NCBI GenBank assembly: GCA_026397725.1
Contig: JAPLUI010000321.1
Coordinates: 1 to 64,000 of the forward strand
From: Verrucomicrobiota bacterium
Lineage (GTDB): Bacteria > Verrucomicrobiota > Verrucomicrobiia > Verrucomicrobiales > Akkermansiaceae
Direction of reading: 5' to 3'
Length of the DNA stretch: 64,000 nt
Made by a program: the position numbers and the translations under genes. Below are positions 8,931 to 17,717 of the stretch, in pieces (within the stretch, counting starts at the first letter, position 1; each line of letters opens with the position of its first letter). The notes beneath the pieces are model-generated. The model did not search any database. It was not told the origin of the DNA and was given only the letters and a program-made list of their open reading frames with translations.

Positions 8931-10946
8931 ATGAACACATCTCTCGAAATCAATCTTCCTAACCACATTGCGCCATTTCCACGCTTCCAGGAAAAGCAAC
9001 CAAGCCGGGGCTGTCCAAGCCGGGTCTTTCACCTTCGTCAACCCGGAGGATGTAGTGGTTTTGCATGCGTGAAAACCGGGCTGGCCACGCTCGTCCTCGC
9101 GTTTGGCTTGTGCTGCACCAGTGCTTCCGCGAAGCCAGGCGACGGCGACACGTTAGATCCCGCGAAATTCGAGCAATACAAAGCCAAGGCGGAAACAGGC
9201 GACGCCGAGGCTCAAATCACGCTCGGAGATTGCTACTGCGACGGCACGGGCGTGGCGAAGGATGCCGCGGCAGCATTGAAGTGGTATCGCAAGGCAGCCG
9301 ACCAGGGCACTGCCAAAGGACAACGCCGGATCGGATTCTGCTACGCCATGGGCGAGGGCGTGGAGAAAGACGCTGCCGAAGCCGTGAAGTGGTACCGCAT
9401 GGCCGCCGAGCAGGGCCGCGCCGAGGCTCAATACAATCTCGGAGGCTGCTATCTCAAGGGCGAAGGCGTCGAGCAAGACTTTGCCGAAGCCGTGAGGTGG
9501 TTCCGCAAGGCTGCCGAACAGGGGTACGCTGGAGGACAGTGCGATCTCGGAGTCTGCTACGCCAAGGGCGAAGGCGTCGAAAAGGACCTTGCCGAAGCCG
9601 TGAAGTGGCTTCGCAAGGCTGCCGCGCAGAACTATGCCGAGGCTCAATCCAATCTCGGAGGCTGTTATCAAATCGGCGAAGGCGTGGGGAAAGACTTTGC
9701 GGAAGCCGTGAAGTGGTATCTCAAGGCAGCCGATCAGGGGTTCGCCGGCGCCCAACACAATCTCGGAAGATGCTACCAAATCGGCGAAGGCGTGGTGAAA
9801 GACGTTGCCGAAGCCGTGAAGTGGTATCGCAAGGCTGCCGAACAAGGTGATGCCAAATCTCAATACCGCCTCGGATTTAGTTACGTCACGGGTCAGGGCG
9901 TGGAGAAAGACGTGGCTGAAGCCGTGATGTGGTTGCGTAAGGCTGCCGTGCAGGGCCACAGCGGCGCTCAAAGCACCCTCGGATTCTGCTACCAAAGCGG
10001 CGATGGCATCGAGAAGGACTTCACTGAAGCTGTGAAGTGGTTTCGCATGGCCGCCGGGCAAGGCGTGGCCGTAGCCCAATTCAATCTCGGCGTCTGCTAC
10101 ATCATTGGCAATGGCGTAAAGAAAGACCCTGCCGAAGCTGTAAAGTGGTATCTCATGGCCGCCGGGCAGGGCTATTCCCCGGCTCAATCCAAACTGGCAA
10201 ACTGTTACTTTCAGGGCAAGGGGATCGAAAAAGACGCCGCTGAAGCCGTGAAGTGGCTTCGCAAGGCTGCCGCGCAGGACGATGCCGAGGCTCAATTCAA
10301 TCTCGGAGCCTGCTATGCCAATGGCAATGGCGTGGATAAAGACCCTGCCGAAGCCGTGAAGTGGCTGCGCAAGGCTGCCGCGCAGGACTATGCCGAGGCT
10401 CAATACAGTCTCGGACTCTGCCATGCCAATGGCAATGGCGTGGAAAATGATCCCGCCGAATCCGTGATGTGGTATCGCAAGGCTGCCATGCAGGGACATG
10501 CCGCATCTCAATACAATCTCGGAGTCTGTTACTTCGAGGGCAATGGCGTGGAGAAAAACGCCGCCGCAGCCGTGAAGTGGTATCTCAAGGCTGCCGGACA
10601 GGGCTTCGCCGACGCTCAATACAATCTCGGTAACTGCTGCCGTCAGGGCGATGGCATCGCCAAGGATGCTGCCGCAGCCGTGAAGTGGTATCGCAAGGCC
10701 GCCATGCAGGACTCTGCCGATGCTCAACTTAATCTCGGAATCTGCTCCGCCATGGGCATAGGCGTGAAAGAGGATCAGGCGGAGGCCTATGCATGGTTTC
10801 ATCTGGCGGCCAGGACCAATGAAGCCGCGGCAAAATATCGTGACAAGTTGGAGCCAGCGCTGTCACCACAACAACACGCGAACGCGCAACAGCGCGTCAA
10901 GGAATTGCAGGCGCTCATCAATGCGGGTGCCAAGAGCGTGCGGTGA
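8931..10946 (+). CDS. Sel1-repeat (SLR) protein, 15 tandem repeats
   Basis: Fifteen contiguous 36-residue Sel1-like repeats (consensus AEAQYNLGxCYxxGxGVxKD then AEAVKWYRKAA) fill about 9200-10810. A short alpha-helical cap follows. Sel1 arrays are TPR-like scaffolds for protein-protein contacts. The start is uncertain. ATG 8931 is the first in frame, but GTG 9069 would place the hydrophobic segment KTGLATLVLAFGLCCTSASA right at the N-terminus as a classical signal peptide, with GGAGG about 16 nt upstream. An exported location is likely either way. The repeats are very similar to each other at DNA level (108-bp period), which suggests recent amplification or gene conversion. Confidence 0.85.
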   Translation: MNTSLEINLPNHIAPFPRFQEKQPSRGCPSRVFHLRQPGGCSGFACVKTGLATLVLAFGLCCTSASAKPGDGDTLDPAKFEQYKAKAETGDAEAQITLGDCYCDGTGVAKDAAAALKWYRKAADQGTAKGQRRIGFCYAMGEGVEKDAAEAVKWYRMAAEQGRAEAQYNLGGCYLKGEGVEQDFAEAVRWFRKAAEQGYAGGQCDLGVCYAKGEGVEKDLAEAVKWLRKAAAQNYAEAQSNLGGCYQIGEGVGKDFAEAVKWYLKAADQGFAGAQHNLGRCYQIGEGVVKDVAEAVKWYRKAAEQGDAKSQYRLGFSYVTGQGVEKDVAEAVMWLRKAAVQGHSGAQSTLGFCYQSGDGIEKDFTEAVKWFRMAAGQGVAVAQFNLGVCYIIGNGVKKDPAEAVKWYLMAAGQGYSPAQSKLANCYFQGKGIEKDAAEAVKWLRKAAAQDDAEAQFNLGACYANGNGVDKDPAEAVKWLRKAAAQDYAEAQYSLGLCHANGNGVENDPAESVMWYRKAAMQGHAASQYNLGVCYFEGNGVEKNAAAAVKWYLKAAGQGFADAQYNLGNCCRQGDGIAKDAAAAVKWYRKAAMQDSADAQLNLGICSAMGIGVKEDQAEAYAWFHLAARTNEAAAKYRDKLEPALSPQQHANAQQRVKELQALINAGAKSVR

Positions 10947-11046
10947 ATCATGCGTTCCAATCGGCTTGAAACTAATAACCGATCACTGATAACCACTCCA
11001 CCCCATGGCATACTCACACAGGGTCAATCCCAACATGAACAAAGCA

Positions 11047-13836
11047 ATGAAACATGCATCCTCACGCCCGAACTCCGCTCCGCGCTCCGGCCCTGCCAGG
11101 CTTGCCCGCCCGCACCGCCTGATACTAACAGCGCTGGCGGGCGCTCTCGCGCTGCTGGCCGGATCCGCGCGGACTCTCGCCGGTCCCGCCCCGGCGCTTC
11201 CGCTGGAACCCGCATTCGAGCTGGCGGCGGAAGCGCGGATGGAACCGGTGCCGCTGCGGTGGGCGGGCGGTTGGAAGCTGGCGAAAGTGACGATCAATGG
11301 TGCGGACGCCGGCTGGTTCCTGATCGTTACCGGCTGGAACCGGTCATGCATCGATCCGCAGGTGGCGGCGCGGCTCAAGCTGCCCATGGTCTCCGTATTC
11401 GGGCTGATGGATGGGGTGAATGGACCCGCCGGACCCAGCACCAAACGCTATCGGGTCGATGGTTTGCAGTGTGGTGTGGCAAGCGCTACGGACGTTTTGC
11501 TGGATCCCAAAGATATGGCGGAAATGTCGCAGAATAGCGTCAAGATGTATGGCGAAGGCATTTCCGGAGCGCTGGGCTGGGATCTGCTGAGGACGCTGCC
11601 CTTTGTGCTGGACGAACCGGCACTTCAGTTAGAGTGGCAGCGGGTGGCGACGCCCGCCGAGGGCGCCACGCGTGTCCCGGTGATCGAAAAGGTCGGCCTC
11701 CCCTTCATCGAAATCACTGCGGGCACGGGTTGCAAAATCCTGGCCAGTCTCAATAGCGCCGAAGTGTCCGTGTCCATTCAGAGGCGGTTTCTGGGAACTC
11801 ACGCGGACCAACTGTGGGTGGGTCCGGTGCGGACCGTCAAAGCGATCCATTACAACACCAAAACCGATGATGACGGAGTGCCGGTCGGCAAGAATGTGGA
11901 GTTATTGCCGTCGTCGCGGTGGCTGGCAGTGGAATGCGGTGGCTTGCGGTGGATGCTGCCGGCGGACATGCAGTCTGCGGAAATCAATTCACTCGACAAA
12001 CGCTCGATGGGCGAGGTGCAGCTTGGCGCCGGATGGTTGCGCCGGCTGCGGGTGTTGTTTGATGGACCGGGAAAAGCCCTCTGGCTGACGCCTGCCGTGT
12101 CCACACCTGAAGTCGAACTCGTCCGCAACGGCAGACCGACCCCCTCGCCATGTTTGTTAGAAACAGCGCTCAGCGTGGCGATCAGTTTCAACGATGCCGC
12201 CGCCGTCAAAGCGTTGGCCGCCGCAGGGGCTGATGTCAAGGGGCCACCCGAATTCCCGCCGCTCGCCGACGCCTGTGCCAGTGCTTCGCGGGAAGCGGCG
12301 TTGGCATTGCTGGATGCCGGGGCTCCGGTCAATTCGAGTTCGGGCAAACCCACTCCTTGGGATCCGCTGCTCTCCGCCTGCGACAATGGTGATCCCGCAC
12401 TGATCAAAATGCTCTTGGAAAAGGGTGCCGATCCGAATCGCGCCTCCCTAGCCGGCTTCACTCCTTTGATGGCGGCCGCCCGCACCGGCGGTCCCGCGGC
12501 GGTCCAGGCGCTGCGGGGCAAGGCCCGCTTGCCCAAGGATCCAAAGCACGCGGCGCAGATTCTGGGTGAAGCGTGCGCGGGCGGAAATCTCCTCCTGGCC
12601 AAGGAAATGTTGGCGCTGATCCCTGCCAACCCGATGCCTGAGATCCTATGGCCCGCGATCCTTGAGCAGGCGCTGCTTTGTGGCCATGCGGATGCCGTCG
12701 ATTGGCTCCTGAAGACTGGGGGACCCGGGCTTGCATCCAAGGGCGCGGAACTGCAGCCGCTGCTGGCAGCCATTCTGCCCACGCGCATCGAAAAGACCGA
12801 TGCCATCCGTGAGCGGTTGGTGGCGATGCTCCTCGCTGCCGGGGCCGATCCCAACGCCGCACGCAAGGGCGTGACGCCATTGCTGTTAGCCGCCCGGCAC
12901 GGCAACGGCGGAATCGTGAAGGCGCTGCTGGCCGCAGGAGCAAAAGCCACCACGAAGGACCACAAGATGCGCGATCCATTGATGCGTGCCGCCGCCGCCA
13001 ACCAACCGGCCGAAGTCATCGAGCCCTTGTTGAAACCCGGGATCGATTTGGATGCCGAGGACCCCAACACCGACCGAACCATCCTATCCACCTATGCGAT
13101 GCATGGCAATCTCGAGGCCTGCGCCGCCCTGCTCAAGGCGGGCGCCGATCCGAATGCCAAATCCACGTTTGGCCCCACGCCGCTGCTGATGGCCACCAAC
13201 GGTGCCCGTTCCACGGATGAAGAGGCACTGGCGGTGGTCAATCTGCTGCTCAAACACGACGCCAAACTCGAAATGTCCTCCGGCTGGGGGATGGATATCG
13301 GGCTGCTCTTCGGTGCCATCGCCAGAGACCGCAGCACGCTGATCAAGCCGCTGGTCGATGCCGGTGCTCCGGTAAACCAGGAAATGGACATGAAGGTCAC
13401 GCCGCTGGCATTGGCCGCTGCCACATCCGATGTGACAACGGTGCAGGCGCTGCTGGATCTCGGCGCGGAGCCCAAGACACTCGATGTCAAAGGCATCAGT
13501 CCGCTGGCCCATGCCGCAGCCGCCGGAAACACCGCCAGCATGGCCGCGCTCTTGGCCCACGGGGCCTTGCCGGACGCCACCCGTCCTAACGAAAAGCCGC
13601 CCGTCTGGGTGGCGGCTTCCGTCGGCCAGTTGCGGGCCGTGCGCGCGCTGCTCGCCGCCGGCGCCGACCCCGACGCCCTCAATCCCCAAACGAAAACCAC
13701 CGCTCTCGACGTGGCGAAATCCCGTCGCGATCAGCCGATGGTGACGCTGCTCGAAAACCATCCCCGCAACAAGTTCGGCAGGCCCGGGATTCTCACCGCG
13801 CCCAATGACCAGACTTCACCGCCGCCCGCAAAATGA
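11047..13836 (+). CDS. Exported retropepsin-like plus ankyrin-repeat protein
   Basis: About 929 residues. A signal-type leader ends near LAGSARTLAG. Residues about 60-350 look like two copies of a retropepsin/aspartyl-protease-like fold (WFLIVTGWNRSCIDPQVAARL; later GALGWDLLRTLPFVLD). The catalytic DTG is replaced by VTG, so protease activity is doubtful. The rest is ankyrin repeats (DAAAVKALAAAGADVKG; NLEACAALLKAGADPNAK). The start at 11047 is chosen because the sequence from there matches the first codons of the macroglobulin gene. ATGs at 11035 and 11005 are in frame alternatives. It lies 100 bp after the Sel1 gene on the same strand. Function unknown. Confidence 0.75.
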   Translation: MKHASSRPNSAPRSGPARLARPHRLILTALAGALALLAGSARTLAGPAPALPLEPAFELAAEARMEPVPLRWAGGWKLAKVTINGADAGWFLIVTGWNRSCIDPQVAARLKLPMVSVFGLMDGVNGPAGPSTKRYRVDGLQCGVASATDVLLDPKDMAEMSQNSVKMYGEGISGALGWDLLRTLPFVLDEPALQLEWQRVATPAEGATRVPVIEKVGLPFIEITAGTGCKILASLNSAEVSVSIQRRFLGTHADQLWVGPVRTVKAIHYNTKTDDDGVPVGKNVELLPSSRWLAVECGGLRWMLPADMQSAEINSLDKRSMGEVQLGAGWLRRLRVLFDGPGKALWLTPAVSTPEVELVRNGRPTPSPCLLETALSVAISFNDAAAVKALAAAGADVKGPPEFPPLADACASASREAALALLDAGAPVNSSSGKPTPWDPLLSACDNGDPALIKMLLEKGADPNRASLAGFTPLMAAARTGGPAAVQALRGKARLPKDPKHAAQILGEACAGGNLLLAKEMLALIPANPMPEILWPAILEQALLCGHADAVDWLLKTGGPGLASKGAELQPLLAAILPTRIEKTDAIRERLVAMLLAAGADPNAARKGVTPLLLAARHGNGGIVKALLAAGAKATTKDHKMRDPLMRAAAANQPAEVIEPLLKPGIDLDAEDPNTDRTILSTYAMHGNLEACAALLKAGADPNAKSTFGPTPLLMATNGARSTDEEALAVVNLLLKHDAKLEMSSGWGMDIGLLFGAIARDRSTLIKPLVDAGAPVNQEMDMKVTPLALAAATSDVTTVQALLDLGAEPKTLDVKGISPLAHAAAAGNTASMAALLAHGALPDATRPNEKPPVWVAASVGQLRAVRALLAAGADPDALNPQTKTTALDVAKSRRDQPMVTLLENHPRNKFGRPGILTAPNDQTSPPPAK

Positions 13837-13933
13837 CCGCTGCTCTCACCATCCCCCACCGCCGGCCCACCATGAGCACCACTCCCGCAAGCCACTCGTC
13901 TAACAGCAGTGCCGATGTGGTGTCATGCCTTGC

Positions 13934-14416
13934 TCATACCTGATCGTTGGAACTTGGGAGTTGGAGATGGGTGAAGACGGCGGCCCGGGCCTGCACGGCG
14001 GCGCGGACGCGGGTGAGCAGGTCGAGGGAGCTGGCGCTGAGGTCGGCAGCCCATTGGTTCACGGCCTCGTCCCGGGCGAGGGCGGGGATGGCGGCGGCGG
14101 TGAACGGGTGATTGGCGAGGTAGTGGCTGGCCTCGGTCGCGGTGGCGAGGCTGAAGAGGCTGGCGTAAAACCACGGTTTGGGATCGCTGGTGTGGTCCGG
14201 CCCGCGGCTCAATGCGCAGGCGAGCTGGCACCCGGCGAGGAGGCGGGCCGGATCGGTTTGCTCGAGGTGGGTGAGCCAGGCGTCGGTGCTATCGGCAAGG
14301 CCGCCGTGGACGAGCCAAGTGCGGTTGACGCGTCTGGCCCAGGCGATGGGGTCGGAGGTATCGCGGTGTTTCACGGTGGAGGGCGGGGGAAATTTGCGGC
14401 AGGCAACCGCAGCCAC
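13934..14416 (-). CDS. Hypothetical protein downstream of Obg
   Basis: A 160-residue protein starting 24 bp after the Obg stop on the same strand, so probably cotranscribed. It is rich in Ala and Leu and predicted mostly helical (ASSLDLLTRVRAAVQARAAVF near the C-terminus). It has no signal peptide or membrane segment, and I recognise no motif. The opposite-strand frame here is Gly/Val-rich and typical of an antisense shadow in GC-rich DNA, which supports the minus strand. It could be a small adaptor for the GTPase, but nothing in the sequence shows it. Confidence 0.55.
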   Translation of the reverse strand: MAAVACRKFPPPSTVKHRDTSDPIAWARRVNRTWLVHGGLADSTDAWLTHLEQTDPARLLAGCQLACALSRGPDHTSDPKPWFYASLFSLATATEASHYLANHPFTAAAIPALARDEAVNQWAADLSASSLDLLTRVRAAVQARAAVFTHLQLPSSNDQV

Positions 14417-14439
14417 GGCCTGCGGCGGGCAGCCGGCGG

Positions 14440-15486
14440 CTACCGGCGGTGGCCGACTTCGTGGTCGAGGATGTGGCGGAGGTGGTCGAGGCCGGTTTCC
14501 TGATCGGCGGAAATCGGGATGATGTCCACTTTGGGGAAGCGCTGGCGGAAGGCCTCGAGGTTGCCGGCGGCGGCGGCGAGGTCCATTTTGTTAGCGACGA
14601 CTTGCCACGGGAAGCGGGCGAGGTCCTCGTCGTACTGCTTGATTTCGCGGCGGAGGATTTCCAGGTCGGAGACCGGATCGCGGCCATCGACGCCGGCGAT
14701 GTCGATGACAAAGAGCAGCACGCGGCAACGGGTGATGTGGCGGAGAAACTCATGGCCGAGGCCGCGGTTTTCGTGGGCCCCTTCGATGAGACCGGGGATG
14801 TCGGCGACGGTGCAGCGGCGGAAGCCGGGAAACTCGACGACGCCGACGGTGGGCTGCAGGGTGGTGAACGGATAGGAGGCCACCTTGGGCTTGGCGGCGG
14901 AAAGCTTGCCGAGCAGGGTGGATTTGCCCGCATTGGGAAAGCCGACGAGGCCGGCATCCGCGATGCGGCGGAGTTCGAGGTAGAAAATGCCTTGCTCGCC
15001 GGGGGTGCCGAGGGTGTGTTCGGTGGGGGCGCGGTTGGTGGGCGTCTTGTAGTTCCAGTTGCCCTTGCCGGGCTCGCCGCCGTGGCAGAGGACGAATTGC
15101 TGGCCGTCCTCGATGAGGTCGGCAATGGGCTCCAGATCGATGCCTTCATCGCTGCGTTCCGCGCTCACGGCCTCGGCCAGGGTGGCGGCATTGCTGCGAT
15201 AGACGACGGTGCCGGGCGGGACTTTGCCAATGACTGGCTTGCCGCCCCGGCCGGTCTTGCGGGTGCCGCCGCCGGGTTTGCCGTCTTCCGCGATCAATTT
15301 CGGATTGAAGTGGTAGGCACGGAGGTTGTCGGTGGAGGGATCGACGACGAGGATGACCTCGCCGCCGGCACCGCCATCGCCACCGTCCGGGCCGCCGCGC
15401 GGCACGAATTTCTCACGCCGCCAGGACACCACCCCATCGCCGCCGTCGCCTGCTTTTGCTGAAATTCGGATGTGGTCGATGAACAT
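14440..15486 (-). CDS. obgE: GTPase Obg/CgtA
   Basis: A 348-residue Obg GTPase, acting in late 50S ribosome assembly and stress control. It has the N-terminal glycine-rich Obg fold (MFIDHIRISAKAGDGGDG, then RGGPDGGDGGAGG), and a G domain with G1 GFPNAGKSTLLG, G3 ADIPGLIEGAHENRG and G4 ANKMD. The length matches short Obg forms lacking the C-terminal OCT domain. Start at 15486 is chosen because the family begins MFIDH. A longer frame reaching 15528 adds 14 unrelated residues. It is divergent from the gene at 15579. Confidence 0.95.
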   Translation of the reverse strand: MFIDHIRISAKAGDGGDGVVSWRREKFVPRGGPDGGDGGAGGEVILVVDPSTDNLRAYHFNPKLIAEDGKPGGGTRKTGRGGKPVIGKVPPGTVVYRSNAATLAEAVSAERSDEGIDLEPIADLIEDGQQFVLCHGGEPGKGNWNYKTPTNRAPTEHTLGTPGEQGIFYLELRRIADAGLVGFPNAGKSTLLGKLSAAKPKVASYPFTTLQPTVGVVEFPGFRRCTVADIPGLIEGAHENRGLGHEFLRHITRCRVLLFVIDIAGVDGRDPVSDLEILRREIKQYDEDLARFPWQVVANKMDLAAAAGNLEAFRQRFPKVDIIPISADQETGLDHLRHILDHEVGHRR

Positions 15487-15578
15487 GCCGGCAGGATTCC
15501 CCATCCCGGGGTGTCGGTCAACGCGCAATAGTCACCGATTTTGCTTTGAGGTTTGGCGGGAGGTGCTTGAATTCGGGC

Positions 15579-16082
15579 ATGCACCTACGCATCGCAGGAT
15601 TGGCCGCCGCTTTCACCCTTGGACTTGCGCCGTTGGGGACTGCGGGTGGCAAGGCAGGGGAGACGGGCATGGTGACGTTTCATCTGGAAACGGAAGCGGG
15701 GGGCAATCCGAAGATGGTGTTTCCGCAGATGGATAACGGAAAGCAACGGTTTTTCCAGCGGACCCCGGAGATTACCATGAAGGACATGGTGGCCTTCAGC
15801 CCGTTTCCGTCGGGAACCGGAGACGCCTACGGCTTGGTGTTCCAGCTCACGGACGGTGCCAAGCGACGCTTGAACGCCTTGAGCACTGCCTATCAGGGGA
15901 AATTTCTGCTGGCCCAGGCGAATGGCCGGGTGGTGGACGGCGTGTTGATCGACAAGCCGGTGGATGATGGCCTGATCGTGATCTGGAAGGGCATCACGTT
16001 GGACGAGGTCAAGTTGTTCGACAAGGCCCTGCCGCGCCTCGGCGACAAGGACAAGAAGAAAAGCAAGAAGAAGACCAAGTAA
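15579..16082 (+). CDS. Secreted protein with SecDF P1-head-like domain
   Basis: A 167-residue protein starting at the ATG after GGGAGG (15558-15563). The first 22 residues form a signal peptide (HLRIAGLAAAFTLGLAPLGT). The C-terminal half (VFQLTDGAKRRLNAL, then KFLLAQANGRVVDGVLIDKP) resembles the head subdomain of the SecD/SecF periplasmic P1 region, which also occurs in stand-alone proteins. The assignment is by pattern only. It ends in a run of lysines (KDKKKSKKKTK). It lies 13 bp before an M23 peptidase gene, so the two are probably one operon acting in the periplasm. Confidence 0.65.
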   Translation: MHLRIAGLAAAFTLGLAPLGTAGGKAGETGMVTFHLETEAGGNPKMVFPQMDNGKQRFFQRTPEITMKDMVAFSPFPSGTGDAYGLVFQLTDGAKRRLNALSTAYQGKFLLAQANGRVVDGVLIDKPVDDGLIVIWKGITLDEVKLFDKALPRLGDKDKKKSKKKTK

Positions 16083-16095
16083 CTCCGCTGCAATC

Positions 16096-17163
16096 ATGAT
16101 CCGCTTATTCGCCCTGGTGGTTTTTGGTGTCGGTGCGGTGGAGGCCGCGCCGCTGGTGTTGTCCCTGCCCACGGAGAACCGGGGGCTGTTGTCCGGCGAG
16201 CCGGAAAAGTTCTACATGTATGTGGACCGGACCTTCGAGGGGAAGGTAAGCAAGCCGTGGGAAGGCGGTGCGTTCGGGTTGGTGCGTTCCCCGATTCGCG
16301 TGAACGGGGAGTTGGTGTTCACCCATTTTCACGAAGGGATCGACATCGCGCCGCTCAAGCGCGACCGCGCCGGCAATCCGCTGGATCCGGTCGCCAGCAT
16401 TGCCGATGGCACCGTCGTCCATACCAGTCCGCTCGCCGGGCGCAGCAACTATGGGAAATATGTGGTGGTGGAGCACCGCTGGGAGGGCTCGGCGGTTTAT
16501 TCGCTCTACGCGCATCTGGCGGAGATCACCTGCCAGCCGGGGGAGCTGGTGAAGGCGGGCGGGGTGCTCGGTCGCATGGGATTCACGGGAGTTGGGCTCA
16601 ACCGCACGCGTGCGCACCTGCATCTGGAACTCGCGCTGCTGATGAGCGCCCGCTACGAGGATTGGCACCAGCTCAATGGCGGCGGGACCAATGTCCACGG
16701 GCTTTTCAACGGCATGAATCTGGCGGGAACCGAGGTGGCGCGCTTTTTCGTCGAGCATCAGATGAACCCGGAACTGCAATTCAGCCACTTTGTCGCGGCC
16801 ACCCCGGTGTACTTCAAGGTGTGCGTGCCGGCGCATGGCCAACCGGACCTCGTGACCCGTTACCCATGGCTGCTGCACGGCGAAGCGGAGGGTGCCGCGT
16901 CATGGGAAATCAGCTTCAGTGCCACCGGGCTGCCCGTGGCGCTCACCGCCAGCCAGCGGCAGGTGCTGGCTCCGACCATCACGGAGATCCGGCCATCGCT
17001 GGTGCCACAGCGCTATCAGACGCGGAATCTGGTGACCGGCGATGGCAGCACGCTGGCCCTCACCCAGGGCGGCAGGAAGCTGGTGGCTTTGCTGATGGAC
17101 GATTTCCCCGTGGTCCCCGCGCCTGCGGAAGCAGGCAAGAAAAAGGCGAAGAACGGCGCGTGA
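16096..17163 (+). CDS. M23 family metallopeptidase (LytM-like)
   Basis: A 355-residue exported peptidase likely acting on peptidoglycan cross-links. Signal peptide RLFALVVFGVGAVEA. The M23 core spans about residues 70-200 with the zinc-binding HxxxD motif (FHEGIDIAP) and the HxH motif in RAHLHLEL. SLYAHLAEI and VKAGGVLGRMG are typical family segments. A beta-rich C-terminal domain of about 150 residues follows. Both zinc motifs are intact, so an active enzyme rather than a degenerate regulator is expected. It ends with a short lysine-rich tail, as does its upstream neighbour. Confidence 0.88.
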   Translation: MIRLFALVVFGVGAVEAAPLVLSLPTENRGLLSGEPEKFYMYVDRTFEGKVSKPWEGGAFGLVRSPIRVNGELVFTHFHEGIDIAPLKRDRAGNPLDPVASIADGTVVHTSPLAGRSNYGKYVVVEHRWEGSAVYSLYAHLAEITCQPGELVKAGGVLGRMGFTGVGLNRTRAHLHLELALLMSARYEDWHQLNGGGTNVHGLFNGMNLAGTEVARFFVEHQMNPELQFSHFVAATPVYFKVCVPAHGQPDLVTRYPWLLHGEAEGAASWEISFSATGLPVALTASQRQVLAPTITEIRPSLVPQRYQTRNLVTGDGSTLALTQGGRKLVALLMDDFPVVPAPAEAGKKKAKNGA

Positions 17164-17227
17164 CGGGGGGATAGTCGATGGCACGCACTACGTGTCCACG
17201 CACGATGCGCGCGATGATGAGTGGTTC

Positions 17228-17574
17228 CACTAAGTGTCAGAGAAATAATCAGAAGTCCACTTGACACGTCGCCTCGAATCGTGATCCCGGGATCAGCGGG
17301 TGCCTGCCGTCTTGAGCCTGCCACTCGCACGATGATGCGCACGATGTCCCACTAAGTGTCAGAGAAATAATCAGAAGTCCACTTGACACTTCGCCTCGAT
17401 GCGGGATTTCGGGATCAGCGGGTGCCTGCCGCCTTGAGCCTGCCACTCGCACGATGATGCGCACGATGTCCCACTAAGTGTCAGAGAAATAATCAGAAGT
17501 CCACTTGACACCTCGCCTCGAAGCGGGATTTCGGGATCAGCGGGTACCTGCCGCCTTGAGCCTGCGACTCGCAC
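17228..17574. repeat. Three tandem copies of a 122-bp repeat
   Basis: Three direct copies with exact 122-bp spacing (their cactaag starts are at 17228, 17350 and 17472). Each contains an inverted repeat with arms aagtgtca and tgacac separated by about 22 nt. In copy 2 the arms are perfect over 8 bp (aagtgtca/tgacactt). Copies differ by a few substitutions. Each crosses short reverse-strand frames with identical C-terminal text, which look like by-products. There are no spacers of CRISPR type. The arms and AT-rich loop recall the end of an insertion sequence or a small structured RNA. Identity unknown. Confidence 0.75.
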
Positions 17575-17717
17575 CTCATCGCTCATGGCTTATCCGTGGC
17601 AAGCCGGGTGATTCGTGGTAAAGAAACGCCGAAATGAGCCATGTCATTTTCCGCCGGTTCCTCCAACACGGTGAAAGAAATCCCGATGTTCCGCCGTTTC
17701 CGTCGGACTCGTCCGCA

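Noticed and set aside
9153..10802. A 549-codon repetitive frame on the - strand opposite the Sel1 gene
   Set aside because: Its periodicity only mirrors the 108-bp Sel1 repeats; it has no start signal or recognisable fold.
13872..13937. A 21-codon + strand mini-ORF after the retropepsin-ankyrin gene
   Set aside because: No ribosome binding site, low-complexity Ser/Thr composition, and it runs into the 3' end of the minus-strand gene.
17228..17574. CRISPR array
   Set aside because: Only three copies, the 122-bp unit is nearly identical throughout, there are no unique spacers, and no cas genes are present.
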